Shown: positions 52,312 through 61,292, counted from the first letter of the stretch. The stretch is DNA of 64,000 nucleotides from an uncultured Paenibacillus sp. (GCA_937895345.1 CALAWP010000079.1:62001-126000); one strand, 5' to 3'. A program made the numbers and translations. Notes: generated by a model not told the origin, from the letters alone.

Positions 52312-53937
52312 TTATTCGAAATACATGCGCTCGAACGGCAGCTCGAATTGCGTTTGCTTGAAGGCGATCCCTTGCAGGCCGGCCGGAGCCACGACCGTCA
52401 CGCTGCCGTTCGTCAGCGGAATAAAGACGGCTTCCTCATGCACGATTGTCAAAATATCCGCATAGAGCGCTTGACGCGACGCCTCGTCTCGGGACACCAT
52501 CACTTCGTCGATCTTGCGGTACAGCTCCTCCGCTCTCGCAATGCCGCTCGTCGTATGGTAATAAGACGTTTCCGAGGCGAATGCGGCGATGGTGCTTTGC
52601 GGATCGTACGCCAGCCCCCATGTCTGGTTGAACAGCAGGTCGTAGTCGCCGGTCGATCTCCGGTTGGCGATGGAGGACGACTCCTCGCCGATCAGCTCCA
52701 GCTGCATGCCGATTTTTTTGACGGTGCTCTGAATCAGCTCGGCCTGCGTCTTTTGGGAGGAGGAATTGACGTCGTAATACAGCTTCATGGACAGCGGGCT
52801 GCCGGCCTTCGTCCGCACCTCGCCGCTCTCCAGGCTCCAGCCCGCATCCTCCAGCAGCTTCCGAGCCGCGTCCAGATCATAGCTCCGATGCTCCAGCTTG
52901 ACGTCGGCATAGTTCACGTTGGACGAGAACAGCGTTTCGGCCGCCGTTTCCGTGCCGCTGAAGATGGACTTGCTGATCGTCTCCCGGTCGACCGCGTGCC
53001 AGATCGCTTCGCGAACGGCCGTCTCGCTGACGGGACTGTCCGCTCTGCTGCTGTTGGCCACAATCATTTTCGTATTCATCGGCTCGCTGCGGACGACCTG
53101 GTATTTGCCCGATGAGGCGAGCTGATTCATTGCTTCCACATCGATGCTGTCCGCGCCCCGGTCATCCGTGAAGACAAAGTTTACTTCGCCTTTTTGCAGC
53201 GCCAGATACGTCGTCTCTCCCGCCGGGAGCACCTTCGACGTAATTTTTCGGATTTTGGGCGCGCCGCCCCAATAGTGCTCGTTCGCTTCAAATACGGCAT
53301 ACTGCTCCGTCTTGTGCTCGGCAAGCTTGTAAGGTCCCGTGCCATGATAGCCGCTGACGCCGTCCTTCGTCTCCCCGCCGATAAAGTCTTTGGGCGAAAT
53401 AAAGACAAACGGACGGGTCATCGACATCTCGACGAGCGCCGGATAATACGGCTCGGTCAGCTTCAGCTCCACCGTATGCTCACCCGCGGCCGTCACTTCC
53501 TTGATCTTGGCGGACAGCTTGATCCACGTATGCTTCTCGGCATTGCGCAGCACCGCTTCGATGTTAAGCTTTACCGCTTCCGCATTAAACGGCTCCCCGT
53601 CGTGGAAGGTCACGTCTTTGCGCAGATGGAAGGTGTAGACCGTTCCGTCCTCGGAAATGTCCCACGATTCGGCCAGCAGCGGCCGAATGCCGTCCTTCGT
53701 GTTTTCGACCAGCGATTCGTATACGATCCCTTGCGCCGGCATGGAGCCGGGATACAGATGGGGATTCATGTCGTTAATGTCTTTGGCCGAGGCATAGACC
53801 AGCTCCTGAACCGGATCGGCTCCTCCCCCCGAATCGGAAGCGCCCCCTGTGCCTTCCTTGCCGCCGCTGCTGCAGCCGGCCAAAACCACGATAGAAACGA
53901 TAAATGCGATGAGTCCTGTTGACCATGTTTTACTCAC
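52312..53937 (-). CDS. cntA: Substrate-binding lipoprotein, CntA/NikA-type
   Basis: A 541-residue SBP_bac_5 lipoprotein. Lipobox is VVLAGC (Cys about 21). Family blocks include YESLVENTKDGIRPLLAESW, YTFHLRKDVTFHDGEPFNAE and LLFNQTWGLAYDPQST. The NikA/CntA group binds nickel complexes or opine metallophores (staphylopine, pseudopaline-like); I assign the opine type from the A-B-C-D-F-E gene order with an MFS exporter and from the Zur/Fur operator, not from residues. Start is GTG at 53937 with GAGGAGG 9 nt upstream. First gene of the operon. Confidence 0.8.
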   Translation of the reverse strand: MSKTWSTGLIAFIVSIVVLAGCSSGGKEGTGGASDSGGGADPVQELVYASAKDINDMNPHLYPGSMPAQGIVYESLVENTKDGIRPLLAESWDISEDGTVYTFHLRKDVTFHDGEPFNAEAVKLNIEAVLRNAEKHTWIKLSAKIKEVTAAGEHTVELKLTEPYYPALVEMSMTRPFVFISPKDFIGGETKDGVSGYHGTGPYKLAEHKTEQYAVFEANEHYWGGAPKIRKITSKVLPAGETTYLALQKGEVNFVFTDDRGADSIDVEAMNQLASSGKYQVVRSEPMNTKMIVANSSRADSPVSETAVREAIWHAVDRETISKSIFSGTETAAETLFSSNVNYADVKLEHRSYDLDAARKLLEDAGWSLESGEVRTKAGSPLSMKLYYDVNSSSQKTQAELIQSTVKKIGMQLELIGEESSSIANRRSTGDYDLLFNQTWGLAYDPQSTIAAFASETSYYHTTSGIARAEELYRKIDEVMVSRDEASRQALYADILTIVHEEAVFIPLTNGSVTVVAPAGLQGIAFKQTQFELPFERMYFE

Positions 53938-53973
53938 TGTCCAAATCCTCCTCTGTCTAGTTCCGCGATGGCT

Positions 53974-54147
53974 TCAGCTGCGCGCTTCATGCGAAGACGC
54001 TTCGATTTCGCGGCAAATCATATTCAACTCTTCTTCGAAGCTTTGAGCCGTGAAGGCTTCCGACAACGGCTGTCCCGCGAGCGTCCGGGACGCTTCCTCA
54101 AGCGCCCGCTCGTAGAGGGCGATATAATGGGTGTAGGATGGCTTCAA
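53974..54147 (-). CDS. Possible 57-residue leader ORF or gene remnant upstream of cntA
   Basis: A TTG-initiated frame between the Zur/Fur box and cntA. It ends GIEASSHEARS-like (IEASSHEARS), is acidic and helix-prone (YERALEEASRTLAGQPL), and has coding-like third-position GC. A stop lies two codons before the TTG and there is no ribosome site, so it may be the C-terminal remnant of a lost gene rather than a working peptide gene. No homology is recognised. Confidence 0.35.
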   Translation of the reverse strand: MKPSYTHYIALYERALEEASRTLAGQPLSEAFTAQSFEEELNMICREIEASSHEARS

Positions 54148-54155
54148 CGTCTAAG

Positions 54156-54176
54156 TAGTAATGATTACGATTATCA
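54156..54176 (-). promoter_or_regulatory. Overlapping Zur box / Fur-like box
   Basis: The minus strand reads TCGTAATCATTACTA (54156-54170): 14 of 15 positions of the B. subtilis Zur box. Shifted 6 bp, TGATAATCGTAATCA (54162-54176) fits the 7-1-7 Fur box at 12 of 14 positions. It lies just downstream of the -10, a position for repression. Confidence 0.75.
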
Positions 54177-54186
54177 TTCTTGTGCT

Positions 54187-54215
54187 ATCATACCCACGAA
54201 TTGGCAGAGTGTCAA
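54187..54215 (-). promoter_or_regulatory. Promoter of the cnt-type operon
   Basis: TTGACA (54210-54215) and TATGAT (54187-54192), spacer 17 bp. The transcript would start near 54180, inside or next to the Zur/Fur box. Confidence 0.8.
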
Positions 54216-54233
54216 TAGGTCTTGATCGCACCG

Positions 54234-54282
54234 ACAAAAAAACCGTAAACCCGGCTCGACATGCAAAGCGCGGATTTACGGT
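54234..54282 (-). terminator. Terminator after the duplicated-domain lipoprotein gene
   Basis: ACCGTAAATCCGCG pairs with CCGGGTTTACGGT (one bulge), followed by T6 on the minus strand. Confidence 0.85.
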
Positions 54283-54329
54283 CTCCCGTTTTTGCGATCG
54301 GCTTCTGCCGATCCTAATGAACTTCATTT

Positions 54330-55481
54330 TTACTTCATCTCGTAATAATAATTCGTTTCGTTCATCTGAACGACCAGTACGACTGGCTGTCCGCTTGTCT
54401 CCACCTCGGCGGGCACCTCGATCAAATAATGAAGCCTTCCGGTCGTAAGCGGATCGATATTCGTAATGTTGGAATACGTAAAATCGGCTCCGTTGTTTTC
54501 TTCAATCGCGGAAAACCCGCGATATTCATATTTATTGTCGTAAACGAGCCTGACGTTGATCGCCTCGTCCGCAACTTTCCCTGCGGTCGCCAAGTTTTTG
54601 AACGCAAACGAAACATGGGCATAAGTATGGGCCGGTTCCTTCACTTCATAATAAGAATAATAGCCGCTGGCTTTAGGGGGAACGACCTTCGTCGCAAATT
54701 CCGCGTCCAGGACGGTCAGCTCCGCGTAGTCTTCTTCGGTTACGGGTTCGCCGGCCGCGAGCGGTGCATACTGCTTCCAAGCTGTCTTTGCCTGCAGCTC
54801 GATCTCTTCGCCCATGACGAGACGCTGACCTTCCGATTCGTTTCCGGTCCCCGTTATTTCCAGACCGTTAGCCGACACGATCACTTCTACCGGCTTTCCG
54901 CTGTCCTTCACTTCCAATGGCACCTCCGCCAAAAAATGCAGGACGCCCTCGGTCAGCGGAGCAATGCCCGTAATGTTGGTATACGTAAAGTCTCCGCCGC
55001 CCCTCTCTTCGATCGTCGAAAATGCGCTGTATTCGTATTTGCCGTCATACACCACTTTTACATCCATAACTTCGTCCGCGGCAACGGAATCGCCCGACAA
55101 ATTTTTGACGTTAAACACCGTGTGCACATAAATTTTATCCGTTTCCTTCACTTCATAATACGTATAGTAATCGTCCGGATTGGGCGGAACGACCTTCGTG
55201 GCCGTCTGCTGCGAAACCATCCGGATTTCATATTGGTTCGGAAAGACCAGAACGTCTCCAATGTCAAAAGAGCTGGGGTATTCCGGAGTCGGGGCCGGCG
55301 TCGGCTCCTCGGCGGCGCTTGGTTCCTCCTTGTCATCGTTTCCGCTGTCCGATTGGCCGCCCTCTTGCTTGGCCGATCCGGCATTTGAACCGTTCGCACC
55401 GTCCTTGGCCGGAGCGCCGCAAGCCGCAGCGACAAGGACGACCAGCATCGCGATCATCCATGTTTGAATCGTTTTTCTCAT
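54330..55481 (-). CDS. Lipoprotein with an internally duplicated beta domain
   Basis: A 383-residue lipoprotein (lipobox VAAAC, Cys about 21). An acidic, Ser/Pro-rich linker (about 25-65) leads to two similar domains of about 130 residues. Matching landmarks are TKVVPPNPDDYYTYYEVKE and TKVVPPKASGYYSYYEVKE, then DGKYEYSAFSTIEE and DNKYEYRGFSAIEE, and the LTEGVLHFLAEVP and LTTGRLHYLIEVP ends. This fits an extracytoplasmic DUF4352-like fold, but the function is unknown. Start at 55481 with AGGGGG 9 nt upstream. Confidence 0.75.
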   Translation of the reverse strand: MRKTIQTWMIAMLVVLVAAACGAPAKDGANGSNAGSAKQEGGQSDSGNDDKEEPSAAEEPTPAPTPEYPSSFDIGDVLVFPNQYEIRMVSQQTATKVVPPNPDDYYTYYEVKETDKIYVHTVFNVKNLSGDSVAADEVMDVKVVYDGKYEYSAFSTIEERGGGDFTYTNITGIAPLTEGVLHFLAEVPLEVKDSGKPVEVIVSANGLEITGTGNESEGQRLVMGEEIELQAKTAWKQYAPLAAGEPVTEEDYAELTVLDAEFATKVVPPKASGYYSYYEVKEPAHTYAHVSFAFKNLATAGKVADEAINVRLVYDNKYEYRGFSAIEENNGADFTYSNITNIDPLTTGRLHYLIEVPAEVETSGQPVVLVVQMNETNYYYEMK

Positions 55482-55636
55482 TTCTCCCATCCCCCTAAAG
55501 ATCGATAGTTGTTCCAATATCGTTCTGGAGTCCCAGAATCAAACACCAAACCATAGTACCATATACTTCTATTCTATTGAACTAGCTGTCGAAGAAGTTT
55601 TGCAGAAATATGTCGGTTGATGAACTTGCGCGCAAC

Positions 55637-55672
55637 GCAAAAAACGCCTGCCGGCTACTGAGCCGGCAGACG
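55637..55672 (-). terminator. Terminator of the rbs-type operon
   Basis: CGTCTGCCGGC and GCCGGCAGGCG pair around TCAGTA; the minus strand continues TTTTTTGCG. It lies 16 nt past the GATase-like stop. Confidence 0.88.
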
Positions 55673-55687
55673 CAACGGTGAACGTGA

Positions 55688-56422
55688 CTATGATTTTAAA
55701 TAGGTGACCAGATTCGTCCAGAACGCCGGGTAATGTTCCCAATTCATGAACTCGAGCGATCCCCAGTGCGGCGAGCAGTCGCTGGCGAAGGCCGCCGTCT
55801 TCCCTTTTCCGTATGCGCCTACCGTCAAAATCGCATCGCCGCCGTGGCTCAGCAGCTCCTCGGCACCGGGCTTGGCCGACAGCTTGTTATAGCCGAGCAG
55901 TCTTGGCCATGCGCCCAATTCGTCGATCAGCGGATGCGGCTTGGAGACGGCCGGCGAGAAGCCGCCCGGCATTTCGACGCGATCGTCGCCATCCGCCATA
56001 ACTACGGGCAGAACGTCCGCCAGCACCGTGTTTTTGTAGTTCGCTTTCCCTTCGATGCCCATGAAGGTCAAGTAACCGCCGACCATCAGGAGGCCGCCGC
56101 CTTCGGCGACAAACTGCTTGATCAGCTCAAGGGCGTTCGGAATGATTTGCATTTGGTAAAAGGTCGGATTTTGCAGCAGGAACGTATTCGCGCCGACATC
56201 GCTGAGCACGATCGCATCGTAGGCCTTCAACTCGTCCAGCGATTGCGGAAAGCGCACCTGCACCTCGTGCGCCGGCATATAATCGACGTCGATGCCCCGC
56301 TCGCGCAAGCAGGACAGCAAATACGTCGCTCCTTCCTCATATTTGGTCGAAGTAAAGCTGTCGTAGCCCTTTGTATGAATCATATGAATCACCCAGGATT
56401 CCCCAACAAACAATATTTTCAT
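55688..56422 (-). CDS. GATase1-like (DUF1355-type) protein
   Basis: A 244-residue class I amidotransferase-like fold: ILFVGESWVIHMIHTKGYDS at the N-terminus, YDAIVLSDVGANTFLL, AEGGGLLMVGGYLTFMG, and a C-terminal SDCSPHWGSLEFMNWEHYPAF. This matches the family annotated as putative glutamine amidotransferase (DUF1355). No classical Cys-His-Glu triad is evident, so catalysis is doubtful. ATG overlaps the peptidase stop (ATGA). Last gene of the operon. Confidence 0.78.
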   Translation of the reverse strand: MKILFVGESWVIHMIHTKGYDSFTSTKYEEGATYLLSCLRERGIDVDYMPAHEVQVRFPQSLDELKAYDAIVLSDVGANTFLLQNPTFYQMQIIPNALELIKQFVAEGGGLLMVGGYLTFMGIEGKANYKNTVLADVLPVVMADGDDRVEMPGGFSPAVSKPHPLIDELGAWPRLLGYNKLSAKPGAEELLSHGGDAILTVGAYGKGKTAAFASDCSPHWGSLEFMNWEHYPAFWTNLVTYLKS

Positions 56423-57768
56423 CGATGTGACGCCTCCGCTTCTTCGATTTTAATGCCTTGCTCTTCCTCGATCCCGCACCAGTCCACGATCGTTTTGGCG
56501 ATCATCTTGACCGCCTGAATGACTTCGTCCACCGGCGTAAATTCGTCGCTGTGATGGGCCAGGCTCGGATCGCCGGGGCCAAAATTGACGGTCGGAATGC
56601 CGACGTTGACGGGCCAGCCCATGTCGGTATGGAAGCCCAAGCCTTCGATCTTGCCTTCCTCTCCGACCGCCTTCAGCGATTGTACGCACGTCTGAACGAA
56701 AGGATGGGCAACGTCGGTTTCCGCGCAATCGGCATCGACCATCCATACAATTTCCGGCATATGCTCGCGCAGCCACGGATCCGCTTCCGCCGCCTGGCGG
56801 ATAAAGTCCGTCAGCTCCTTCTTCACATGGCCGCCGACCAGCTTCTCGTCCCGCTCCGACGGCAAATATTGGGCATTGAAGACGATCTCCGCTTCGTTGG
56901 CGAAGGAAGTCGGGTATTCTCCGGCGTTGAGCTGCGCCACATGCACCTGGCACGGAATCGACAGGTACGGATGCGTCTTGGCGACTGCCCATTTCTCGTT
57001 TAAACGGTCCAGCTGATCCAGCAGGTATCGGGCTTTCTTGATGGCGTCTACCGCGCCGCCTTCCCGCCAGTCCGCTTGCGGCATTTCGATATGGCCGCTG
57101 CGGCCTTGAACTTTGATTCTTCCCCACAAAATGCCCCTGCACAGCGGAGCGATCGTCAGCGAGGTCGGTTCGGTCAAGATGCATCCGTCGGCCCGATAGC
57201 CTTGATGGATGAAATCGAGCGCCCCCATGCCGCCGGCCTCCTCGTCCACTACCGTCCCGACAATAACGGGACCCTTCAACTTGAAGCCGCTGCGAATGAC
57301 CGCTTCGACGGCCATAATCATTGCGGCGACGCCGCCCTTCATATCGACGGTTCCACGGCCGAACATCTTCCCGTCGACGATCTTGCCCTCGAACGGATCG
57401 ACCGTCCACTTGGAGCCTGCCATGACCACGTCGATATGACCGAACAATAACAAGGATTTGCCACCGGTTCCTTTGCCGAAAGTAGCCGCCAGATTCGGAC
57501 GGCCGGCGAAGTCTCTTCCCGGATAATAGCCGGCCATCCCTTCATACTGCTTCAGCTCGTCGGCAACCGGCTCCCACATATCGACCTCCGCCCCCAAGCC
57601 TGCAAGCTTGCGGGCGATAAGCTCTTGGAGCTCCTTTTCTTTGGAAGGAGCGGGCTCGTCGAAAAACCACGGGTTGACGCTCGGAATTTGGATAAGCTGC
57701 TGCAAAAAGCGTATAATGTCGTCTTGATGGCTGTCGATCCACTCCATCACTTGCTGTTCTCGGTTCAT
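56419..57768 (-). CDS. M20-family metallopeptidase/deacylase (ArgE/DapE-like)
   Basis: A 449-residue di-zinc hydrolase. Metal and catalytic motifs: LFGHIDVV (His, Asp), GRGTVDMKGGVAA (bridging Asp), VVDEEAGGMG (catalytic Glu and ligand Glu), and AHHSDEFTPVD (late His). The dimerisation domain lies between. The family removes N-acyl or N-succinyl groups or cleaves small peptides and carbamoyl compounds. Within an operon with a ureidoglycolate-lyase-like protein, a ureido or N-acyl substrate is possible, but this is inference. ATG has AAAGGAG 7 nt upstream. Confidence 0.86.
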   Translation of the reverse strand: MNREQQVMEWIDSHQDDIIRFLQQLIQIPSVNPWFFDEPAPSKEKELQELIARKLAGLGAEVDMWEPVADELKQYEGMAGYYPGRDFAGRPNLAATFGKGTGGKSLLLFGHIDVVMAGSKWTVDPFEGKIVDGKMFGRGTVDMKGGVAAMIMAVEAVIRSGFKLKGPVIVGTVVDEEAGGMGALDFIHQGYRADGCILTEPTSLTIAPLCRGILWGRIKVQGRSGHIEMPQADWREGGAVDAIKKARYLLDQLDRLNEKWAVAKTHPYLSIPCQVHVAQLNAGEYPTSFANEAEIVFNAQYLPSERDEKLVGGHVKKELTDFIRQAAEADPWLREHMPEIVWMVDADCAETDVAHPFVQTCVQSLKAVGEEGKIEGLGFHTDMGWPVNVGIPTVNFGPGDPSLAHHSDEFTPVDEVIQAVKMIAKTIVDWCGIEEEQGIKIEEAEASHR

Positions 57769-57807
57769 CGCTCTTGCTCCTTTTCGGCAGAAGTAGCGCC
57801 TGCCCTG

Positions 57808-58317
57808 TTATTCGAATCGAACGGTAACTCCGCCGGCGAAGTCGACCCACGGATTAATCATTTCATCGCCAAACTTGTCTTTTTTCTTTTCAATGCCGAA
57901 CAGGTAGCGGGCGTCGTCCGAAGCCGGGTAGGCCGGGCTGTGCCAGACCCCCCGATGAATGACGATCGCTTGTCCGGGCTTGATCCGGAAGCACTTGACG
58001 GTCGACGGATCGGGCCGCTCGTCCGGATCGTCGATGTCGAGGCACGCCGCCACGGGCTGCACGATTTCCCGGTCAAAGGTCAGGAGCAGCTCCTCCCGGC
58101 TGACATGCCGCTCCATGGCGGTTACGGTAAACTCGCGCCGTCTCGTAACGACCAGCCCGAATCCGATCGGCTCCGACACGTCCAGCATTTGAATATAGCT
58201 CCAGCAGTCCCACCCTTCTCCGGTTTTCGAAGGACCGGCCGCCGGCAAATCCACAACTTTCCCATAGGGCGCAAAAGCCTGCTCCGTCAAATCTTCGATT
58301 AGCACCTTGCGTTCCAT
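57808..58317 (-). CDS. Ureidoglycolate-lyase-like cupin protein (AllA family)
   Basis: A 169-residue cupin protein: FAPYGKVVDLP at the N-terminus, AMERHVSREELLLTFD, then FRIKPGQAIVIHRGVWHSPA, which is the AllA signature region. Ureidoglycolate lyase makes glyoxylate and urea in purine breakdown, but AllA-like proteins also occur in sugar and polyol operons with other roles. ATG has AGGAGG 4 nt upstream. Placed between the binding protein and the peptidase. Confidence 0.78.
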   Translation of the reverse strand: MERKVLIEDLTEQAFAPYGKVVDLPAAGPSKTGEGWDCWSYIQMLDVSEPIGFGLVVTRRREFTVTAMERHVSREELLLTFDREIVQPVAACLDIDDPDERPDPSTVKCFRIKPGQAIVIHRGVWHSPAYPASDDARYLFGIEKKKDKFGDEMINPWVDFAGGVTVRFE

Positions 58318-58350
58318 TCATGCTGCCTCCTGTTCCGATCGTCCCATTAT

Positions 58351-59382
58351 TTAGAAATCAAAGCTGTCCACATTGTCGGCGGTCACTTCAAGCGTTCCGA
58401 TAAAGACGTTCTGCCCGTCCACCTTGACCGCCCCGACGGTCGGGATTTCCATGCCGTCCGTTATCTCCTTGCCTTGCGCCAGTTGATCCAAAATATAAAC
58501 GGTTGCGTACGCCAGCTTGCCCGGATCCCAAATAATGTCCGTCTTGATCGTGCCGTTTTTGATGTAGTTTTTGACGACGCTCGGAACGGCGATACCCGTA
58601 ATCGCAATCTGATTTTTCTCCAGGGTGCCCGCCTTTACGGCTTGCTCCACGACTTCCGCCGCCGCCGGCGGCTCGCCGCCCGCAAATCCGATAATGCCTC
58701 TCAATTCCGGATACGTTTTGATCAGATTTTGCGCATTGGCATACGCCTTCTGCTGATCGTCGTCGCTGGCAACCGTCGTCACGACCTCAATATCGGGATA
58801 ATTCGCCGCAAAATAAGCTTTAGCCGCATCGGACTTGGCGATCTGGTTCTGGGAGCCCAGTCCGGCCACCATAAACGCCACCTTCCCCGATCCGCCGATT
58901 TCTTCTCCAATCGTTCTGGCCAGCAGCTCGCCGACCTCCTGGTCCGTTGCGGGAGCTACATAATACTGACGATCCGTTTCCGGGGCGTCGCTGTCCCAGG
59001 TGACGATCTTGACGTCCTGGCCCGCCGCCTTCTTGAATACGGGTCCGACCGCCTTCGCGTCGTTGGGCGATACGCCGATGCCGTCCACCTTGCGCGTCAG
59101 CATATCCTGAATCATGTTGATTTGCTTGGAGGAATCCGCCTCGGTCGGAGCGTTGAACAGCACCTCCACGTTCAAATCGTCCGCCGCCCTCTTCGCTCCC
59201 TTCTCGGCCGCCGCCCAGTAGGCGGGACCGATGGACTTCGGATTCATAAAGTATGTCCGGGCATCCGTCGAGGAGCCTTGATTCGCGTCCCCTCCGACAT
59301 TCGGCTGACTGCCGTTCGCCCCGCAAGCCGCCAAGCCCAAAGCCAATACACCCGTCATTAACGTCAACGCCACTTTTTTCAT
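58351..59382 (-). CDS. Sugar ABC transporter binding lipoprotein (LsrB/RhaS-like)
   Basis: A 343-residue periplasmic-binding-type lipoprotein (lipobox LGLAAC). KIVTWDSDAPETDRQYYVAP and the block around LGSQNQIAKSDAAK resemble LsrB (AI-2) and RhaS (rhamnose) proteins more than RbsB. DPGKLAYATVYI is the usual hinge segment. The sugar is not determined; a pentose or AI-2-like compound fits the ribokinase neighbour. ATG has GGAGA 9 nt upstream. Confidence 0.85.
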   Translation of the reverse strand: MKKVALTLMTGVLALGLAACGANGSQPNVGGDANQGSSTDARTYFMNPKSIGPAYWAAAEKGAKRAADDLNVEVLFNAPTEADSSKQINMIQDMLTRKVDGIGVSPNDAKAVGPVFKKAAGQDVKIVTWDSDAPETDRQYYVAPATDQEVGELLARTIGEEIGGSGKVAFMVAGLGSQNQIAKSDAAKAYFAANYPDIEVVTTVASDDDQQKAYANAQNLIKTYPELRGIIGFAGGEPPAAAEVVEQAVKAGTLEKNQIAITGIAVPSVVKNYIKNGTIKTDIIWDPGKLAYATVYILDQLAQGKEITDGMEIPTVGAVKVDGQNVFIGTLEVTADNVDSFDF

Positions 59383-59388
59383 CGATCT

Positions 59389-60333
59389 TCACTCTCCATT
59401 GAATTTTTTGTTCCCTGCCGCGAGCAGAAGCAGCGCGCCAAGAATAACTGCCTGGTAAAGCACCGATACGCCCAGCAGATTTAAGCCGTTGCGCAAAAAC
59501 ACGATGATCAGCAAGCCGACGAACGTGCCGGCCAGACTCCCCCTCCCTCCAAAAATGTGCGTGCCTCCTATTAAAGTAGCTGTAATGACATCCAGCTCTA
59601 TATTGGTACCCGATGTCGCCTCCGCGCTTGCGAGACGCGACACCAGGAATACACCCGCGATAGCCGAAAACAGTCCGCTGAGCATAAATAGGATAAATCG
59701 GACGCGAACGACCGAAATGCCCGAATAACGCACGACCTCTTCGTTGTTGCCAATTCCGTATACATAGGTGCTGAACCGCGTCTTTTTCATGACGAAGCTG
59801 GCCAACAGAAACATCGCCACAAGAAAGATCGCGTTGAACGGAATGCCTCCGATATACTGCTGGCCCAAGAAATAAAAGGCGTCCGGGAAGCCGCTGATCG
59901 GCCTGCCCTCGTTGATGACGTACACCAGCCCCCGCAGCATAACCAGCATTCCGATCGTCACGACGATCGCCTGCATGCGGTGCCTCGCGATCAGATAGCC
60001 GTTCACCGCCCCGCACAGCAGGCCCGCCAGAAGTCCGATCCCGACGCTGACCCAAATATTGACGCCCTGCTGGTAAGCCACCCCCATGCTGACGGCGGAG
60101 AACGCGAGTATCGAGCCGACCGACAGATCCATGGCGCCGGAGATGATGATCATGGTCATCGGTATGGCAATCAGCCCTACCTCGACCATCTGGTTCAGCA
60201 CGTTCATAAAGTTGGCGACGGACAGGAAATAAGGCGACAAAATGCTGAACAGAACAAGAATGAACAACAGCAGCACCAGCTGAACCAGCAATTTGTTCGA
60301 TTTCAACGAAAATCCGCTTAACCAGGCGCTCAT
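59389..60333 (-). CDS. Sugar ABC transporter permease 2 (RbsC/LsrD-like)
   Basis: A 314-residue BPD_transp_2 permease with about nine membrane segments. IISGAMDLSVGSILAFSAVS and GVSVLYQAVILGALLLLAAG are characteristic. ATG at 60333 overlaps the stop of permease 1 (ATGA). Together the two permeases form a heterodimer as in lsr and rha systems. Confidence 0.86.
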   Translation of the reverse strand: MSAWLSGFSLKSNKLLVQLVLLLFILVLFSILSPYFLSVANFMNVLNQMVEVGLIAIPMTMIIISGAMDLSVGSILAFSAVSMGVAYQQGVNIWVSVGIGLLAGLLCGAVNGYLIARHRMQAIVVTIGMLVMLRGLVYVINEGRPISGFPDAFYFLGQQYIGGIPFNAIFLVAMFLLASFVMKKTRFSTYVYGIGNNEEVVRYSGISVVRVRFILFMLSGLFSAIAGVFLVSRLASAEATSGTNIELDVITATLIGGTHIFGGRGSLAGTFVGLLIIVFLRNGLNLLGVSVLYQAVILGALLLLAAGNKKFNGE

Positions 60334-61292
60334 ATCAGATCACCCTCCTTGCCTTTGTTTTGCCGGATGCGCTGCAGCGTATTGATGACAATTGCCAGAA
60401 TAATCAGAAAACCGGTGGTGGCATCTACCCAGAACGGGGACACTTTGGATATAATCAGCCCGTTTTTAATAATGCCCATAAAGAGTACGCCGAGCATCGT
60501 TCCGGCTACCGTCCCTACGCCGCCGAATATGCTTCCCCCTCCGATCAGCACGGCCGCCATCACTTCAAACGACAAGCTGTTGCCCGCCGTCGAGGCTTGT
60601 ACGCTGCCTACCTTGGAGGCGAAAATAACCGAGGCGATCCCGACAAGCAATCCGGTGAGCACATACACCATAAACTTGGATTTCGCTGCGCTGATGCCCG
60701 CCAGCTTGGCCGCGGAGCCGTTCCCGCCGATGGCGTATATTTTTCTGCCCGATCGGGTAAATTTCAGCAAGTAGACAAAAACCGCGATCAGAACGACGGC
60801 GATAAGCAGCGGAAACGAAATCCCCAGCAACTGGCCTTGCCCGAAGAAGCGAAAGCCTTCCGGAAAGTTGGTCATCCACGTTCCTCCGCTGATGCCGACC
60901 GCAATGCCTCTGAAAATATACATGGTGGCCAGCGTAACGATAATGTCAGGAATTTTCCTCACCGCAATAAAATAGCCGTTGACCATGCCGCACAGCACTC
61001 CGATGCCTATTCCCATCAGAGCCGCAATCCAAGGGTGAATGCCCTGGCCGAGAAACAGTCCGACGGAGGTGGCCGTCACGGCCAGAACGGAGCCGACGGA
61101 CAAATCCATGCCTCCCAGCAGAATAACCATGGTCATCCCGATCGCCACGATAAACATGGAGATGTTCTGGTCCAGAATAAGCTTGATATTATCGAGTTGA
61201 AAAAAGTCAGGCGAAATGACGGAAAACAGCAGAAAGACCGCTATCGTAAAAATAATGATCGGCGCTTCATGTACGTTCAACAGGCGCTTCAT
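60330..61292 (-). CDS. Sugar ABC transporter permease 1 (RbsC/LsrC-like)
   Basis: A 320-residue BPD_transp_2 permease: MVILLGGMDLSVGSVLAVTA, GGTWMTNFPEGFRFFGQGQL, and VLIGGGSIFGGVGTVAGTML. ATG overlaps the ATPase stop (ATGA) with GGAGGGAGG 6 nt upstream. Confidence 0.87.
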   Translation of the reverse strand: MKRLLNVHEAPIIIFTIAVFLLFSVISPDFFQLDNIKLILDQNISMFIVAIGMTMVILLGGMDLSVGSVLAVTATSVGLFLGQGIHPWIAALMGIGIGVLCGMVNGYFIAVRKIPDIIVTLATMYIFRGIAVGISGGTWMTNFPEGFRFFGQGQLLGISFPLLIAVVLIAVFVYLLKFTRSGRKIYAIGGNGSAAKLAGISAAKSKFMVYVLTGLLVGIASVIFASKVGSVQASTAGNSLSFEVMAAVLIGGGSIFGGVGTVAGTMLGVLFMGIIKNGLIISKVSPFWVDATTGFLIILAIVINTLQRIRQNKGKEGDLI

